Notes under the pieces: model-generated | The model's input: the letters and a program-made list of their open reading frames with translations, nothing else | Databases searched by the model: none | What the model was told of the DNA's origin: nothing | Origin: Macrostomum hystrix | Taxonomy: Eukaryota; Platyhelminthes; Macrostomidae | Length of the DNA: 64,000 nucleotides | NCBI GenBank assembly: GCA_950097015.1 | Contig: CATNEN010000005.1 | Location: 3,587,501-3,651,500 of the forward strand | Reading direction: 5' to 3' | Made by a program: the position numbers and the translations under genes | Part shown: positions 23,150-34,645 of the stretch, in pieces | Layout of the letters: each line of letters starts with the position of its first letter | How positions within the stretch are numbered: position 1 is the first letter of the stretch

Positions 23150-23449
23150 TTTAATGATTACAGGCCTAGCTGTTTGGGATCGATAACACCTTGTCAAAGT
23201 TTGTCAGTTCGAGTTAAATATGCCATGATCAGATCCGAGTCTGGCTTATAAGTAGATTTGTCTTTTTAAAACTATTCTGATTGGACAGTTTGTCTGCCAG
23301 CCAATAACAGAGCAGGGTGAGGATTTTGATTAGTTTGACTTCTAAGCTCATTGCTTCACATATTTGGCCCCTAATGTCTGATAACAGACAAGTCTCAGTA
23401 ACCATGCCGTAAATAAGTAGATTTCTGTGACAATCTAATAATTTCTCAT

Positions 23450-24056
23450 ATCCTATATTATCCCATCCTATATTATCCCATCCTATATTATCCCATCCGA
23501 TATTATCCCATCCTATATCACCCCATCCTATATTATCCCATCCTATATTATCCCATCCTATATTATCCCATCCTATATTATCCCATCCTATATTATCCCA
23601 TCCTATATTATCCCATCCTATATCACCCCATCCTATATTATCCCATCCTATATTATCCCATCCTATATTATCCCATCCTATATTATCCCATCCTATATTA
23701 TCCCATCCTATATTATCCCATCCTATATTATCCCATCCTATATTATCCCATCCTATATTATCCCATCCTATATTATCCCATCCTATATTATCCCATCCTA
23801 TATTATCCCATCCTATATTATCCCATCCTATATTATCCCATCCTATATTATCCCATCCTATATTATCCCATCCTATATTATCCCATCCTATATTATCCCA
23901 TCCGATATTATCCCATCCTATATCACCCCATCCTATATTATCCCATCCTATATTATCCCATCCTATATTATCCCATCCTATATTATCCCATCCTATATTA
24001 TCCCATCCTATATTATCCCATCCCATATTATCCTATCCTATATTATCCCATCCTAT
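23450..24056. repeat. 15-bp minisatellite upstream of the GPCR gene
   Basis: About 40 copies of TATTATCCCATCCTA, almost perfect, with a few TATCACCCCATCCTA variants at 23517, 23622 and 23922. The array lies about 300 bp upstream of the GPCR start codon on the minus strand. The 265-codon minus ORF (a WDNIG repeat) arises because 15 is divisible by three. Confidence 0.97.
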
Positions 24057-24476
24057 AAAGCATACAAATATTGCAACCTCAAGACATTCTAAGATAGAAA
24101 CCAAACGGGCTCTCTCGTCATAATCGAACAAGCCAAGTTCACTAGTCAGTGAAGCCCCATGAATAACTAATTACTAGACTTGGTAAGCGAATTGTACCGG
24201 GCGGCAATGTATTTGCTACCTATAATTCGTTGCCATTATCAACAACATCCAGGAGCACAATACGCTCGTAATCTACAGCACATTCTCATTGTCAAAGAAA
24301 GGCTACCTTGTTATAAGGGGCGAAATGAGACTTTCGAAAAATATGATTAAAACTCTTCCACTTCTGAGACAGAAATTTTGTCAGTAGATCCCATTTTGCC
24401 AGTCTTTCAGGCCGACTGTCAAGCAACTAATTATCTAATCAATGAGATGATAAAAAAACAGCAATAGATATCCTGT
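24057..24476. other. Unique spacer, no gene recognised
   Basis: Single-copy sequence between two arrays. No ORF, exon or RNA gene could be supported. Confidence 0.55.
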
Positions 24477-25282
24477 CTGTCTCATCCCTCCCGTGTCTCA
24501 TCTCTCCCGTGTCTCATCTCTCTCGTGTCTAATCCCTCCCCTGTCTCATCTCTCCCGTGTCTCATCTCTCCCATGTCTCATCCCTCCCGTGTCTCATCTC
24601 TCCCGTGTCTCATCTCTCCCGTGTCTCATCTCTCCCGTGTCTCATCTCTCTCGTGTCAAAACCCTCCCCTGTCTCATCCCTCCCGTGCCTCATCCCTCCC
24701 GTGTCTCATCCCTCCCGTGTCTCATCTCTCCCGTGTCTCATCTCTCCCGTGTCTCATCTCTCCCATGTCTCATCTCTCCCCTGTCTCATCCCTCCCGTGT
24801 CTCATCTCTCCCGTGTCTCATCTCTCCCGTGTCTCATCTCTCCTGTCTCTCATCTCTCCTGTGTCTCATTTCTCCCGTGTCTCATCTCTCCCGTGTCTCA
24901 TCTCTCCCGTGTCTCATCTCTCCCGTGTCTCATCTCTCCCATGTCTCATCTCTCCCGTGTCTCATCTCTCCCATGTCTCATCCCTCCCGTGTCTCATCTC
25001 TCCCGTGTCTCATCTCTCCCGTGTCTCATCTCTCCCGTGTCTCATCTCTCCCGTGTCTCATCCCTCCCGTGTCTCATCTCTCCCGTGTCTCATCTCTCCC
25101 ATGTCTCATCTCTCCCGTGTCTCATCTCTCCCGTGTCTCATCTCTCCCGTGTCTCATCTCTCCCGTGTCTCATCTCTCCCGTGTCTCATCTCTCCCGTGT
25201 CTCATCTCTCCCGTGTCTCATCTCCCCTGTCTCTCATCTCTCCTGTGTCTCATTTCTCCCGTGTTTCATCTCTCTCTATCTA
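24477..25282. repeat. 16-bp minisatellite (GTCTCATC family)
   Basis: About 50 copies of CTCTCCCGTGTCTCAT, with variants CCATGTCTCAT and CCCTCCCGTG. The core GTGTCTCATC is the reverse complement of GATGAGACAC in the 46-bp satellite at 47220-64000. Three ORFs of about 250 to 300 codons over this array are repeat artefacts. Confidence 0.96.
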
Positions 25283-25936
25283 ATCAACCAATCAATCAAT
25301 CAAGTGATCTATCCATTTTAAAGCAATTTCTTACTTTGTTACTATCAGTGAGAAGTATTTTTTTCATAAAAGCCTGTAAATTTTTGTATAAAAGTGCAAT
25401 CCTCTAACCAGTGGCATAGAAATGCATTTTGTCTACACATTAAATCGGAGAATTAAAACTATATTTTTCGCTCAAGAATCAAACATCAGGAATTGTCTGC
25501 CAACAATCAATGCGGGCTTACTAGTTGTCTAGTACAGTTGAACTGAAATCTGCAGCACAAAATCTTGATTTGCATTTGCTATAATTCTTCCATTTTCCAG
25601 GGCTGTTTGTTGATCTAGGCTTTCGTCGCTGCCTCTAAGATCATTATAAAAGCGAAAAACACGGACTCAGTCCGAAAATTCTTCAGTAGGGAATATTTTT
25701 TAATTACAAAAAAACTAATTGAAACTGTTTTAAATCACGTTTAAAACAGAATCGGGACTTTAATATTAACAAGGAGCAATAGAGAGAAAAAAATAATTCT
25801 CGTCGGCAGTGGCGAAAATTCAAAATCGAGAAAAAAATAGTTTTTTTACTGTCGACGATCATGTTAGCACGCAGTGAGAGTGGAGAGTGGAACTATATAG
25901 TTTTATAGTAACTATATAGTAACTATATAGTAACTA
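25283..25936. other. Unique spacer with short palindromic repeats at the mariner edge
   Basis: Single-copy AT-rich sequence. Just before the mariner end, 25885-25935 carries a short tandem motif, ACTATATAGTA. No gene was seen. Confidence 0.55.
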
Positions 25937-27310
25937 CTTCGGGTGTCCGGAAAGTCATGAGAATGTGTTATTCTAACTACTTAGACACAAGCTATTGACA
26001 AGATACTGTACCATTCTAACACTTGACTTAATATATGTCTATGGCTGAAAGAGCTAGATTCTTGCTTCAAATTTGGGGGTAAGGCTGATGGTTATAACTT
26101 AGAAGTCTAGGCCACTGCAACGCAGAGGCAAAGCAAGCATCTATCGTTACTTTTTTCTTCATTGATCCTTGCTGCTGCTTTGAGATGGACGAGTTTCAAG
26201 CTTATGCTTATACCAGGTATAAGCTTGGTATATCTGCTCCTGATTGCCATGGAGAACTGCTGAAAGTGCATGGAGATGTGGCGCCTGGTCTGTCATCAGT
26301 GTACCGATGGTATACACAAGGTTCCATGACGAGTTGTACCCACTGGCCCAAGCTGCCCGTACTGGCCGGCCGGGATTGACGAGAACACCAGAGCTGATCG
26401 AGACCTGCAGAAATCTCGTGAAAGAAGACCCAAAAGTGAGTGTCAGAGATCTTGCTGACTTCATGGAAGTTGGGAAATCAACAGTGCATGAAATATTGAC
26501 TGAAGACCTGCAACTTCGCAATGTGTCTGCCGTGTGGGTCCCGCATGTTCTCTCCGAGGAGAACAAGGTTGCTCGCGTCAATTGTGCCAAGCAAATACGT
26601 CGGATTTTTCATACCGAGGGCATGACCAGCTTCTGCAACAAGTACGTGGTGGAGGACGAGACATGGGTGTACCTTAAAAACACTGGTAAACGGCAGAACA
26701 ACCGGTGCTGGCTGGGTCAAGGCGACCATCGACCTCAAGTTGTGAGACACTCAGTCGGGGACCCAAAGACAATGCTGGTAGTCGCTTTCACCCCAAGCAA
26801 GCGATTCTCTATCATGTCAACGGCGCCAAAGCAGACTGTTGATGCCAATCGCATCGTTGAATTCGTTCGACACACAGGTGACCTATGGCGGAGCCTCAGA
26901 TCACAGCCAATTCATCTGTCCGAAGTCTTGTGGCAGTGGGACAACGCACGACCTCATGTGGCCCAGCCTGTGCAGCAGTACATGGAGACTCGTGGAGTTC
27001 AACTGCTTTTTCAGAGTCCCTACAGCCCTGATTTCAATTTATGCGACCGTTTTTTCTTCAATTGGCTGAAATCGGACTTCTCGAAGCGGGAGTTCAGCAG
27101 CCACGATGAGGTCCGCGAGGCCGCGTTGCAGTGGGCGAGGGGTCTGGATGCAAACTGCTTGAAACGCGAGGTTCTACGGCTCGTGGAGCACTGCCAAGCT
27201 GTGATTGACTTCAGGGGAAATTACATTACTGATTAGTAAAGTTTCACTGTTCTGCGCGTTTTTATAATTAACCTTTTGTAGTTTTCTCATGACTTTCCGG
27301 ACACCCGGAA
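25937..27310 (+). mobile_element. Mariner transposon with intact ends
   Basis: A 1374-bp element with terminal inverted repeats of about 27 bp. The inner 24 bp are a perfect inverted match (25940-25963 with 27284-27307; begins CGGGTGTCCGGAAAGTCATG). It is flanked by TA on both sides (25935-25936 and 27311-27312), the expected mariner target duplication. It carries one transposase reading frame with a single frameshift. Length, ends and gene order are those of a complete mariner. Confidence 0.92.
26185..27236 (+). pseudogene. Mariner DD34D transposase, frameshifted
   Basis: The transposase would cut and paste the surrounding element. The N-terminal part starts at 26185 (MDEFQAYAYTRYKLG, then a helix-turn-helix region ending SSVYRWYTQ). 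The rest continues in another frame from about 26310 (RFHDELY, GRPGLTRTPELIE, then STVHEILTEDLQL and WVPHVLSEEN). The catalytic Asp residues are present in VEDETWVY, WQWDNARPHVA and SPYSPDFNLCDRFFF, with exactly 34 residues between the second and third. A one-base deletion or equivalent near 26310-26322 separates the halves, so no full-length enzyme is made as read. The second half is otherwise open for 330 codons, which suggests recent inactivation. Confidence 0.9.
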
Positions 27311-27545
27311 TATATGGAACTATTGGGTCTTTCTCTTTACTTCTTTGCCAACAGTAAATCCGAAAATAGATATTGTCTTATCAAAAGAAAGATTTAAATT
27401 ACGCATAAAATACACTGAAATAGGATATATTATTGGTTCTTTAGCAGCAGATGTAACACTCACTCACGCATGTGTCTGTAAAGAATTCCTAAAAAAACAG
27501 AAATCTTATAGAGTTAGATGCACTTTTCGACAGATAGACACAATG
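27311..27545. other. Unique spacer right of mariner
   Basis: Short AT-rich sequence between the mariner element and the (GACA)-type microsatellite; no gene seen. Confidence 0.5.
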
Positions 27546-27703
27546 AAAAAACAGACAGACAGGCGGACAGACAGACAGGCGGACAGACAGACAGGCGGAC
27601 AGACAGACAGGCGGACAGACAGACAGGCGGACAGACAGACAGGCGGACAGAAAGACAGGCGGACAGACAGACAGACAGACAGACAGACAGGTGGACAGAC
27701 AGT
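27546..27703. repeat. Tetranucleotide-derived 16-bp repeat
   Basis: A run of CAGACAGACAGGCGGA units built from (GACA)n with a GGCG interruption every 16 bp, ending in pure (CAGA)n. It abuts the 22-bp array to its right. Confidence 0.95.
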
Positions 27704-27704
27704 A

Positions 27705-28592
27705 TGACTGATTATAGTCAACTGCATGACTTATCATAGTCAACTGCATGACTGATCATAGTCAACTGCATGACTGATCATAGTCAACTGCATGACTGAT
27801 CATAGTCAACTGTATGACTGATTATATTCAACTGCATGACTGATTATAGTCAACTGTATGACTGATCATAGTCAACTGCATGACTGATTATATTCAACTG
27901 CATGACTGATTATAGTCAACTGTATGACTGATTATACTCAGCTGTATGACTGATTATAGTCAACTGTATGACTGATCATAGTTAACTGCATGACTGATTA
28001 TAGTCAACTGCATGACTGATCATAGTCAACTGTATGACTGATCATAGTCAACTGTATGACTGATCATAGTCAACTGCATGACTGATTATAGTCAACTGTA
28101 TGACTGATCATAGTCAACTGCATGACTGATCATAGTCAACTGCATGACTGATCATAGTCAACTGTATGACTGATCATAGTCAACTGTATGACTGATCATA
28201 GTCAACTGTATGACTGATCATAGTCAACTGTATGACTGATCATAGTCAACTGCATGACTGATCATAGTCAACTGCATTACTGGTCATAGTCAACTGTATG
28301 ACTGATCATAGTCAGCTGTATGACTGATCATAGTCAACTGTATAATTCTTCATAGTCAACTGCATTACTGGTCATAGTTAACTGTATGACTGATCATAGT
28401 CAACTGTATGACTGATCATAGTCAACTGTATGACTGATCATAGTCAACTGCATGACTGATCATAGTCAGCTGTATGACTGATCATAGTCAACTGCATTAC
28501 TGGTCATAGTCAACTGTATAATTCTTCATAGTCAACTGTATGACTGGTCATAGTGAACTGAATGAATGGTCATAGTGAACTGTAGGAATCGC
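27705..28592. repeat. 22-bp minisatellite, subfamily 1 (downstream of SEL1 gene)
   Basis: About 40 copies of a 22-bp unit containing ATGACTGATCATAGTCAACTG. Towards the right end units drift to GACTGGTCATAGTGAACTG, which is intermediate to the 22-bp unit at 29130-30882. Each unit contains the imperfect palindrome GACTGATCATAGTC. Confidence 0.96.
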
Positions 28593-28863
28593 ACATCTAA
28601 GGATTGGTCATGCAAGCTGTTGAAGACAAAGGGTCATTGACAATCAAATAGTAATCTATAAATTCTAGAAATACCTTAGTTAATCATGATTTGATCGTAG
28701 CTTTAAGACGCAATTAATATGGAGAAAATATTTATTTCTCTGTTTCTAGACCGTAAATATTTAGGTAAGAATGTCACTTAGCAACTAGTATTGATTAGCA
28801 ACTTAGCTACTAGATTTTTATTGTTTTATTACGATTCGTTTTGTTAAAATAATTAGTTATCAA
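28593..28863. other. 3' flank of the SEL1-repeat gene
   Basis: Short AT-rich unique sequence between the 22-bp array and the stop codon; it holds the polyadenylation signals annotated separately. Confidence 0.6.
28817..28830 (-). terminator. Polyadenylation signals of the SEL1-repeat gene
   Basis: Two AATAAA hexamers on the minus strand (28825-28830 and 28817-28822), about 35 to 47 nt past the stop codon at 28864. Confidence 0.65.
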
Positions 28864-31365
28864 TCAGTCGTCACAGGCTCCGTGCTGAGAGCAGGCGTCG
28901 TTAAGCATGTCGTGAGCTTGAATGATACCTTTGGCGGCCGCCCTGTGTAAATATTTTCTAGCCTCGCCCGGTTTCAAATCGCTGGGCAAGCCTTTGAGAT
29001 GGCCCACTGCCAAATTGTAGGACGCGTGCGGATGGCCTCTCTCAGCCGCGGATTTGAACCAGCGCATCGCCTCGCCGTGATGCTTGTCGACGCCTTTGCC
29101 GTGAAGGTAGCGCTGGCCTACCTGGAGATAGGATTGGTCATAGTGAACTGTAGGATTGGTCATAGTGAACTGTAGGATTGGTCATAGTGAACTGTAGGAT
29201 TGGTCATAGTGAACTCTAGGATTGGTCATAGTGAACTGTAGGATTGGTCATAGTGAACTGTAGGATTGTTCATAGTGAACTGTAGGATTGGTCATAGTGA
29301 ACTGTAGGATTGGTCATAGTGAACTGTAGGATTGGTCATAGTGAACTGTAGGATTGGTCATAGTGAACTGTAGGATTGGTCATAGTGAACTGTAGGATTG
29401 GTCATAGTGAACTGTAGGATTGGTCATAGTGAACTGTAGGATTGGTCATAGTGAACTGTAGGATTGGTCATAGTGAACTGTAGGATTGGTCATAGTGAAT
29501 TGTAGGATTGGTCATAGTGAACTGTAGGATTGGTCATAGTGAACTGTAGGATTGGTCATAGTGAATTTGTAGGATTGGTCATAGTGAACTGTAGGATTGG
29601 TCATAGTGAACTGTAGGATTGGTCATAGTGAACTGTAGGATTGGTCATAGTGAACTCTAGGATTGGTCATAGTGAACTGTAGGATTGGTCATAGTGAACT
29701 GTAGGATTGGTCATAGTGAACTCTAGGATTGGTCATAGTGAACTGTAGGATTGGTCATAGTGAACTGTAGGATTGTTCATAGTGAACTGTAGGATTGGTC
29801 ATAGTGAACTGTAGGATTGGTCATAGTGAACTGTAGGATTGGTCATAGTGAACTGTAGGATTGGTCATAGTGAACTGTAGGATTGGTCATAGTGAACTGT
29901 AGGATTGGTCATAGTGAACTGTAGGATTGGTCATAGTGAACTGTAGGATTGGTCATAGTGAACTGTAGGATTGGTCATAGTGAACTGTAGGATTGGTCAT
30001 AGTGAACTGTAGGATTGGTCATAGTGAACTGTAGGATTGGTCATAGTGAACTGTAGGATTGGTCATAGTGAACTGTAGGATTGGTCATAGTGAACTGTAG
30101 GATTGGTCATAGTGAACTGTAGGATTGGTCATAGTGAACTGTAGGATTGGTCATAGTGAACTGTAGGATTGGTCATAGTGAACTGTAGGATTGGTCATAG
30201 TGAACTGTAGGATTGGTCATAGTGAACTGTAGGATTGGTCATAGTGAACTGTAGGATTGGTCATAGTGAACTGTAGGATTGGTCATAGTGAACTGTAGGA
30301 TTGGTCATAGTGAACTGTAGGATTGGTCATAGTGAATTGTAGGATTGGTCATAGTGAACTGTAGGATTGGTCATAGTGAATTGTAGGATTGGTCATAGTG
30401 AACTGTAGGATTGGTCATAGTGAACTGTAGGATTGGTCATAGTGAACTGTAGGATTGGTCATAGTGAACTGTAGGATTGGTCATAGTGAACTGTAGGATT
30501 GGTCATAGTGAACTGTAGGATTGGTCATAGTGAACTGTAGGATTGGTCATAGTGAACTGTAGGATTGGTCATAGTGAACTGTAGGATTGGTCATAGTGAA
30601 CTGTAGGATTGGTCATAGTGAACTGTAGGATTGGTCATAGTGAACTGTAGGATTGGTCATAGTGAACTGTAGGATTGGTCATAGTGAACTGTAGGATTGG
30701 TCATAGTGAACTGTAGGATTGGTCATAGTGAACTGTAGGATTGGTCATAGTGAACTGTAGGATTGGTCATAGTGAATTGTAGGATTGGTCATAGTGAACT
30801 GTAGGATTGGTCATAGTGAACTGTAGGATTGGTCATAGTGAATTGTAGGATTGGTCATAGTGAACTGTAGGATTGGTCATAGGAATATATTGATTTTGGT
30901 CATTATCGTCTTGGTCATAGAGACAAATTGGGTCTAAGAGGCCAATAGAATTGCGTCACACATGCTAATAAAATTGTGTCATTTAGATACAGGCCAACGT
31001 TATTTTGGGTCATTGAGACAAGCATGATTGTGTCGTACTGTCGAACAGCTTTCGGTCATAAGTCGCAAACTCAATGGACAAAATCTTCAGCCACTAACCT
31101 GATGCTGTGCGTCCTCATAGCCCAGATGAGCATAGGCCTTAGTGACGTGAAAGTGCAAATGATCGAAATGATTATAGGCGTAATAAGCGAAGCAGAATGT
31201 GGCAAACAGGATGCCAACTTCGAGACCTATAATCCACCAAGGATCAGATTTCTTCTGCCTGGCAAGATAGACTTTATCAGCGTAAGGAGGAAGCGGCTGA
31301 TAACGGTACTGGTCCCGCTGCTGCTGCTGCTGCTGCTGCGCTCGCTGACGAAGCATAGACGACAT
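28864..31365 (-). CDS. SEL1-repeat single-pass membrane protein, two exons
   Basis: A 174-residue protein from exons 31099-31365 and 28864-29121, joined in phase 0 (CATCAG|GTTAGTG and CTATCTCCAG|GTAGGC). The N-terminus has a polyglutamine run (residues 10-16). One hydrophobic segment lies near residues 43-64 (WWIIGLEVGILFATFCFAYY). SEL1-type repeats follow: AHLGYEDAQHQVGQRYLHGKG crosses the splice site (shown here to 20 or so residues), then AMRWFKSAAERGHPHASYNL and ARKYLHRAAAKGIIQAHDML. The repeat consensus only becomes complete after splicing, which supports the model. SEL1 repeats are helical scaffolds for protein contacts, often in ER or mitochondrial proteins. I cannot assign an orthologue or compartment. 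The intron (29122-31098) is almost entirely a 22-bp array. Confidence 0.82.
29130..30882. repeat. 22-bp minisatellite, subfamily 2, filling the SEL1 gene intron
   Basis: About 79 copies of a 22-bp unit containing GGATTGGTCATAGTGAAC, nearly identical. Rare variants are AATTGTAGG, AACTCTAGG and GATTGTTCAT. It starts 8 bp from the exon 2 acceptor, so the acceptor's pyrimidine tract and any branch point lie in or next to repeat units. The minus strand of each unit contains GACCAATCC, a CCAAT-box-like motif. Confidence 0.97.
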
Positions 31366-32237
31366 TTTCTTAATATGAGTTTGGATTTTTTCTCTCTATC
31401 CTAAATCAGTCTCTTGAGCACCAATCCTCTATTGTTTTATGATAGACTAGGCCTGTATATACCCTCGACAGAAATATAATGAATTATTAATTGTATTTAC
31501 CTGATCCACACTGTTCAGCTAGACCCGGTTGCTACGCAAATGAATATCCAGTTGTAGCTACGTATAGTGAATAATTAATTTCCAATGATCAAGTCTTAAG
31601 ATCCAGTTTCGACTCATCTTGTATTCGTGTCGCACAAATCCGAGTCTTGTTTCTTGAAAATAATTCATCTTATTAGTATCATTAAATCGACAATATCCAG
31701 TCATCAAACTGATTATCAACATATTTATTTATATTCATCTGTTGAAAACATCCAAGATTAAAACAAATTTGAATCACGGAATCATGAAAGCAGAATTTCA
31801 AGCAGTCATTGAGATGTGAAAGATAATTAAGAAGTTTAATCTAACTGACTAATATATTCTCCTACAGTACTTGTCATGTGACCAGTAGAGCTTAAAAGAA
31901 ATATAAAGAAAGATAATGAATTTGTTTTTAGTTTAAGCAACCCTTCTTCATGTCTTCTGTGTAATCCTTTCCCTCGTTAATCTCTTTCTAGTTTGCATTT
32001 TAATTAAATCGTCAAACAACGCCATTTCACTTTGTAGTTTTAGAATTTTTTTTCACCAGTTGCTAATGAAAATTATATATTTTTTAGGATTCTAAATTTA
32101 GCACCAGTTTTTTTGTTAGTTTGTAAAAAATTTAAAATATATTGCCAGACATAATTAAAAAGCCAATTTAGAAAACTGACTTACGTCATTAATAATACCG
32201 TTTAATCTAATTGAATTTAAAAAAATAAATAGAATGC
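31366..32237. other. Intergenic region upstream of the SEL1-repeat gene
   Basis: AT-rich single-copy sequence with no supported exon. The only candidate site is the TATATA motif annotated separately. Confidence 0.5.
31456..31461 (-). promoter_or_regulatory. Possible TATA box of the SEL1-repeat gene
   Basis: TATATA, about 91 nt upstream of the start codon at 31365 on the minus strand. Position fits a core promoter, but no other element confirms it. Confidence 0.3.
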
Positions 32238-32685
32238 GATAGATGAGACAGGAGAGAGATGATACAGGAGAGAGATGAGACAGAGAGAGATGAGACAGAG
32301 AGAGATGAGACAGAGAGAGATGAGACAAAGAGAGATGAGACAGGAGAGAGATGAGACAGGAGAGAGATGAGACAGGAGAGAGATGAGACAGGAGAGAGAT
32401 GAGACAGGAGAGAGATGAGACAGGAGAGAGATGAGACAGAGAGAGATGAGACAGGAGAGAGATGAGACAGGAGAGAGATGAGACAGGAGAGAGATGAGAC
32501 AGGAGAGAGATGAGACAGGAGAGAGATGAGACAGGAGAGAGATGAGACAGGAGAGAGATGAGACAGAGAGAGATGAGACAGGAGAAAGATGAGACAGGAG
32601 AGAGATGATACAGGAGAGAGATGAGACTGGACAGAGATGAGACAGGAGAATGAGACAGGTGAGAGATAAGACAGTTGAGACAACG
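32238..32685. repeat. 16-bp minisatellite (GATGAGACA family)
   Basis: About 29 copies of GATGAGACAGGAGAGA, with 14-bp variants lacking GG (GATGAGACAGAGAGA). The core GATGAGACA is shared with arrays at 24477-25282 (opposite strand) and 47220-64000. Confidence 0.96.
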
Positions 32686-32985
32686 CAGGGCCAAGATAGG
32701 CGATTCAAGCATTTTTATCTTGCTTTCGCATGAACAAAGAAGGAGTTGTGAGTTAGAAAGCATTATAAGGTCTTTGATCAACGGATCAAGATCCTGTACT
32801 TACAGTAGAGTAGTGAGAAAATTTTGTGTATAAAATTACGAAAATCGAAGAAATATACAGGGGACAATATCGGAAAACTTGTGGTTTTATTTATAACTGG
32901 ATAATCTTCGAAAATGCCATTTTACTATCTACGATTAACATGGTGTACACTATATTGCTGTTTCCACTTTGCAAATTGTGCAACT
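32686..32985. other. Unique spacer, no gene recognised
   Basis: Single-copy sequence of about 300 bp between two arrays; nothing supported. Confidence 0.5.
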
Positions 32986-34415
32986 CATCCCTGTCTAATC
33001 TCATCCCTCATTCCTGTCTAATCTCATCCATCATTCCTGTCTAATCTCATCCCTCGTTCCTGTCTAATCTCACCGTCATTCCTGTCTAATCTCACCCGTC
33101 ATTCCTGTCTAATTTCATCCTTCATTCCTGTCTAATCTCACCGTCATTCCTGTCTAATCTCATCCCTCATTCCTGTCTAATCTCATCCCTCATTCCTGTC
33201 TAATCTCATCCCTCATTCCTGTCTAATCTCATCCCTCATTCCTGTCTAATCTCATCCCTCATTCCTGTCTAATCTCATCCCTCATTCCTGTCTAATCTCA
33301 TCCCTCATTCCTGTCTAATCTCATCCCTCATTCCTGTCTAATATCATCCCTCATTCCTGTCTAATCTCATCCCTCATTCCTGTCTAATCTCATCCCTCAT
33401 TCCTGTCTAATCTCATCCCTCATTCCTGTCTAATCTCATCCCTCATTCCTGTCTAATCTCATCCCTCATTCCTGTCTAATCTCACCCCTCATTCCTGTCT
33501 AATCTCATCCCTCATTCCTGTCTAATTTCATCCCTCATTCCTGTCTAATCTCATCCCTCATTCCTGTCTAATCTCATCCCTCATTCCTGTCTAATCTCAT
33601 CCCTCATTCCTGTCTAATCTCATCCCTCATTCCTGTCTAATCTCATCCCTCATTCCTGTCTAATCTCATCCCTCATTCCTGTCTAATCTCATCCCTCATT
33701 CCTGTCTAATCTCATCCCTCATTCCTGTCTAATCTCATCCCTCATTCCTGTCTAATCTCATCCCTCATTCCTGTCTAATCTCATCCCTCATTCCTGTCTA
33801 ATCTCATCCCTCATTCCTGTCTAATATCATCCCTCATTCCTGTCTAATCTCATCCCTCATTCCTGTCTAATCTCATCCCTCATTCCTGTCTAATCTCATC
33901 CCTCATTCCTGTCTAATCTCATCCCTCATTCCTGTCTAATTTCATCCCTCATTCCTGTCTAATTTCATCCCTCATTCCTGTCTAATCTCATCCCTCATTC
34001 CTGTCTAATCTCATCCCTCATTCCTGTCTAATCTCATCCCTCATTCCTGTCTAATCTCATCCCTCATTCCTGTCTAATATCATCCCTCATTCCTGTCTAA
34101 TCTCATCCCTCATTCCTGTCTAATCTCATCCCTCATTCCTGTCTAATTTCATCCCTCATTCCTGTCTAATCTCATCCCTCATTCCTGTCTAATCTCATCC
34201 CTCATTCCTGTCTAATCTCATCCCTCATTCCTGTCTAATCTCATCCCTCATTCCTGTCTAATCTCATCCCTCATTCCTGTCTAATCTCATCCTTCATTCC
34301 TGTCTAATCTCATCCCTCATTCCTGTCTAATCTCATCCCTCATTCCTGTCTAATCTCATCCCTCATTCCTGTCTAATCTCATCCCTCATTCCTGTCTAAT
34401 CTCATCCCTGATTCT
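32986..34415. repeat. 23-bp minisatellite
   Basis: About 62 copies of a 23-bp unit containing CTGTCTAATCTCATCCCTCA, with rare changes (AATATCATC, AATTTCATC) and a few 21 to 22-bp units near the left end (CTCACCGTCATTC). GTCTAATCTCATC resembles the GTCTCATC core of neighbouring arrays. Confidence 0.97.
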
Positions 34416-34645
34416 GTCCCAGAAATAGAAACACTCAATTAATGATTTGTTTGATATTCATCTTTGATAAAAGCGCTCGTCAGATGTTAATAACTTATAT
34501 TTCTTCGAAAAAAATTACATGGCAACGGAATGTTGAAGTTTTGTAATATCATTAACCGAAATTTTAATGAATCGAAATAACAAGTACTTACCTTTATTTG
34601 AAATGTTACGTCAAATATCAATGATAATTAGGCATGCTTAACCTA
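34416..34645. other. 3' flank of the WSC gene with two strong splice-donor-like sites
   Basis: Minus-strand sequence after the WSC coding region contains AAAG|GTAAGTAC at about 34587-34595 in addition to the GTGAGT inside the coding end. A possible small exon between them would begin after CTATTTTTAG and would introduce a stop two codons later. The true 3' structure is unclear. Confidence 0.4.

Noticed and set aside
23229-24026. 265-codon WDNIG repeat ORF
   Set aside because: A translated 15-bp minisatellite; the sequence past the array has no domain, and the period of 15 explains the open frame.
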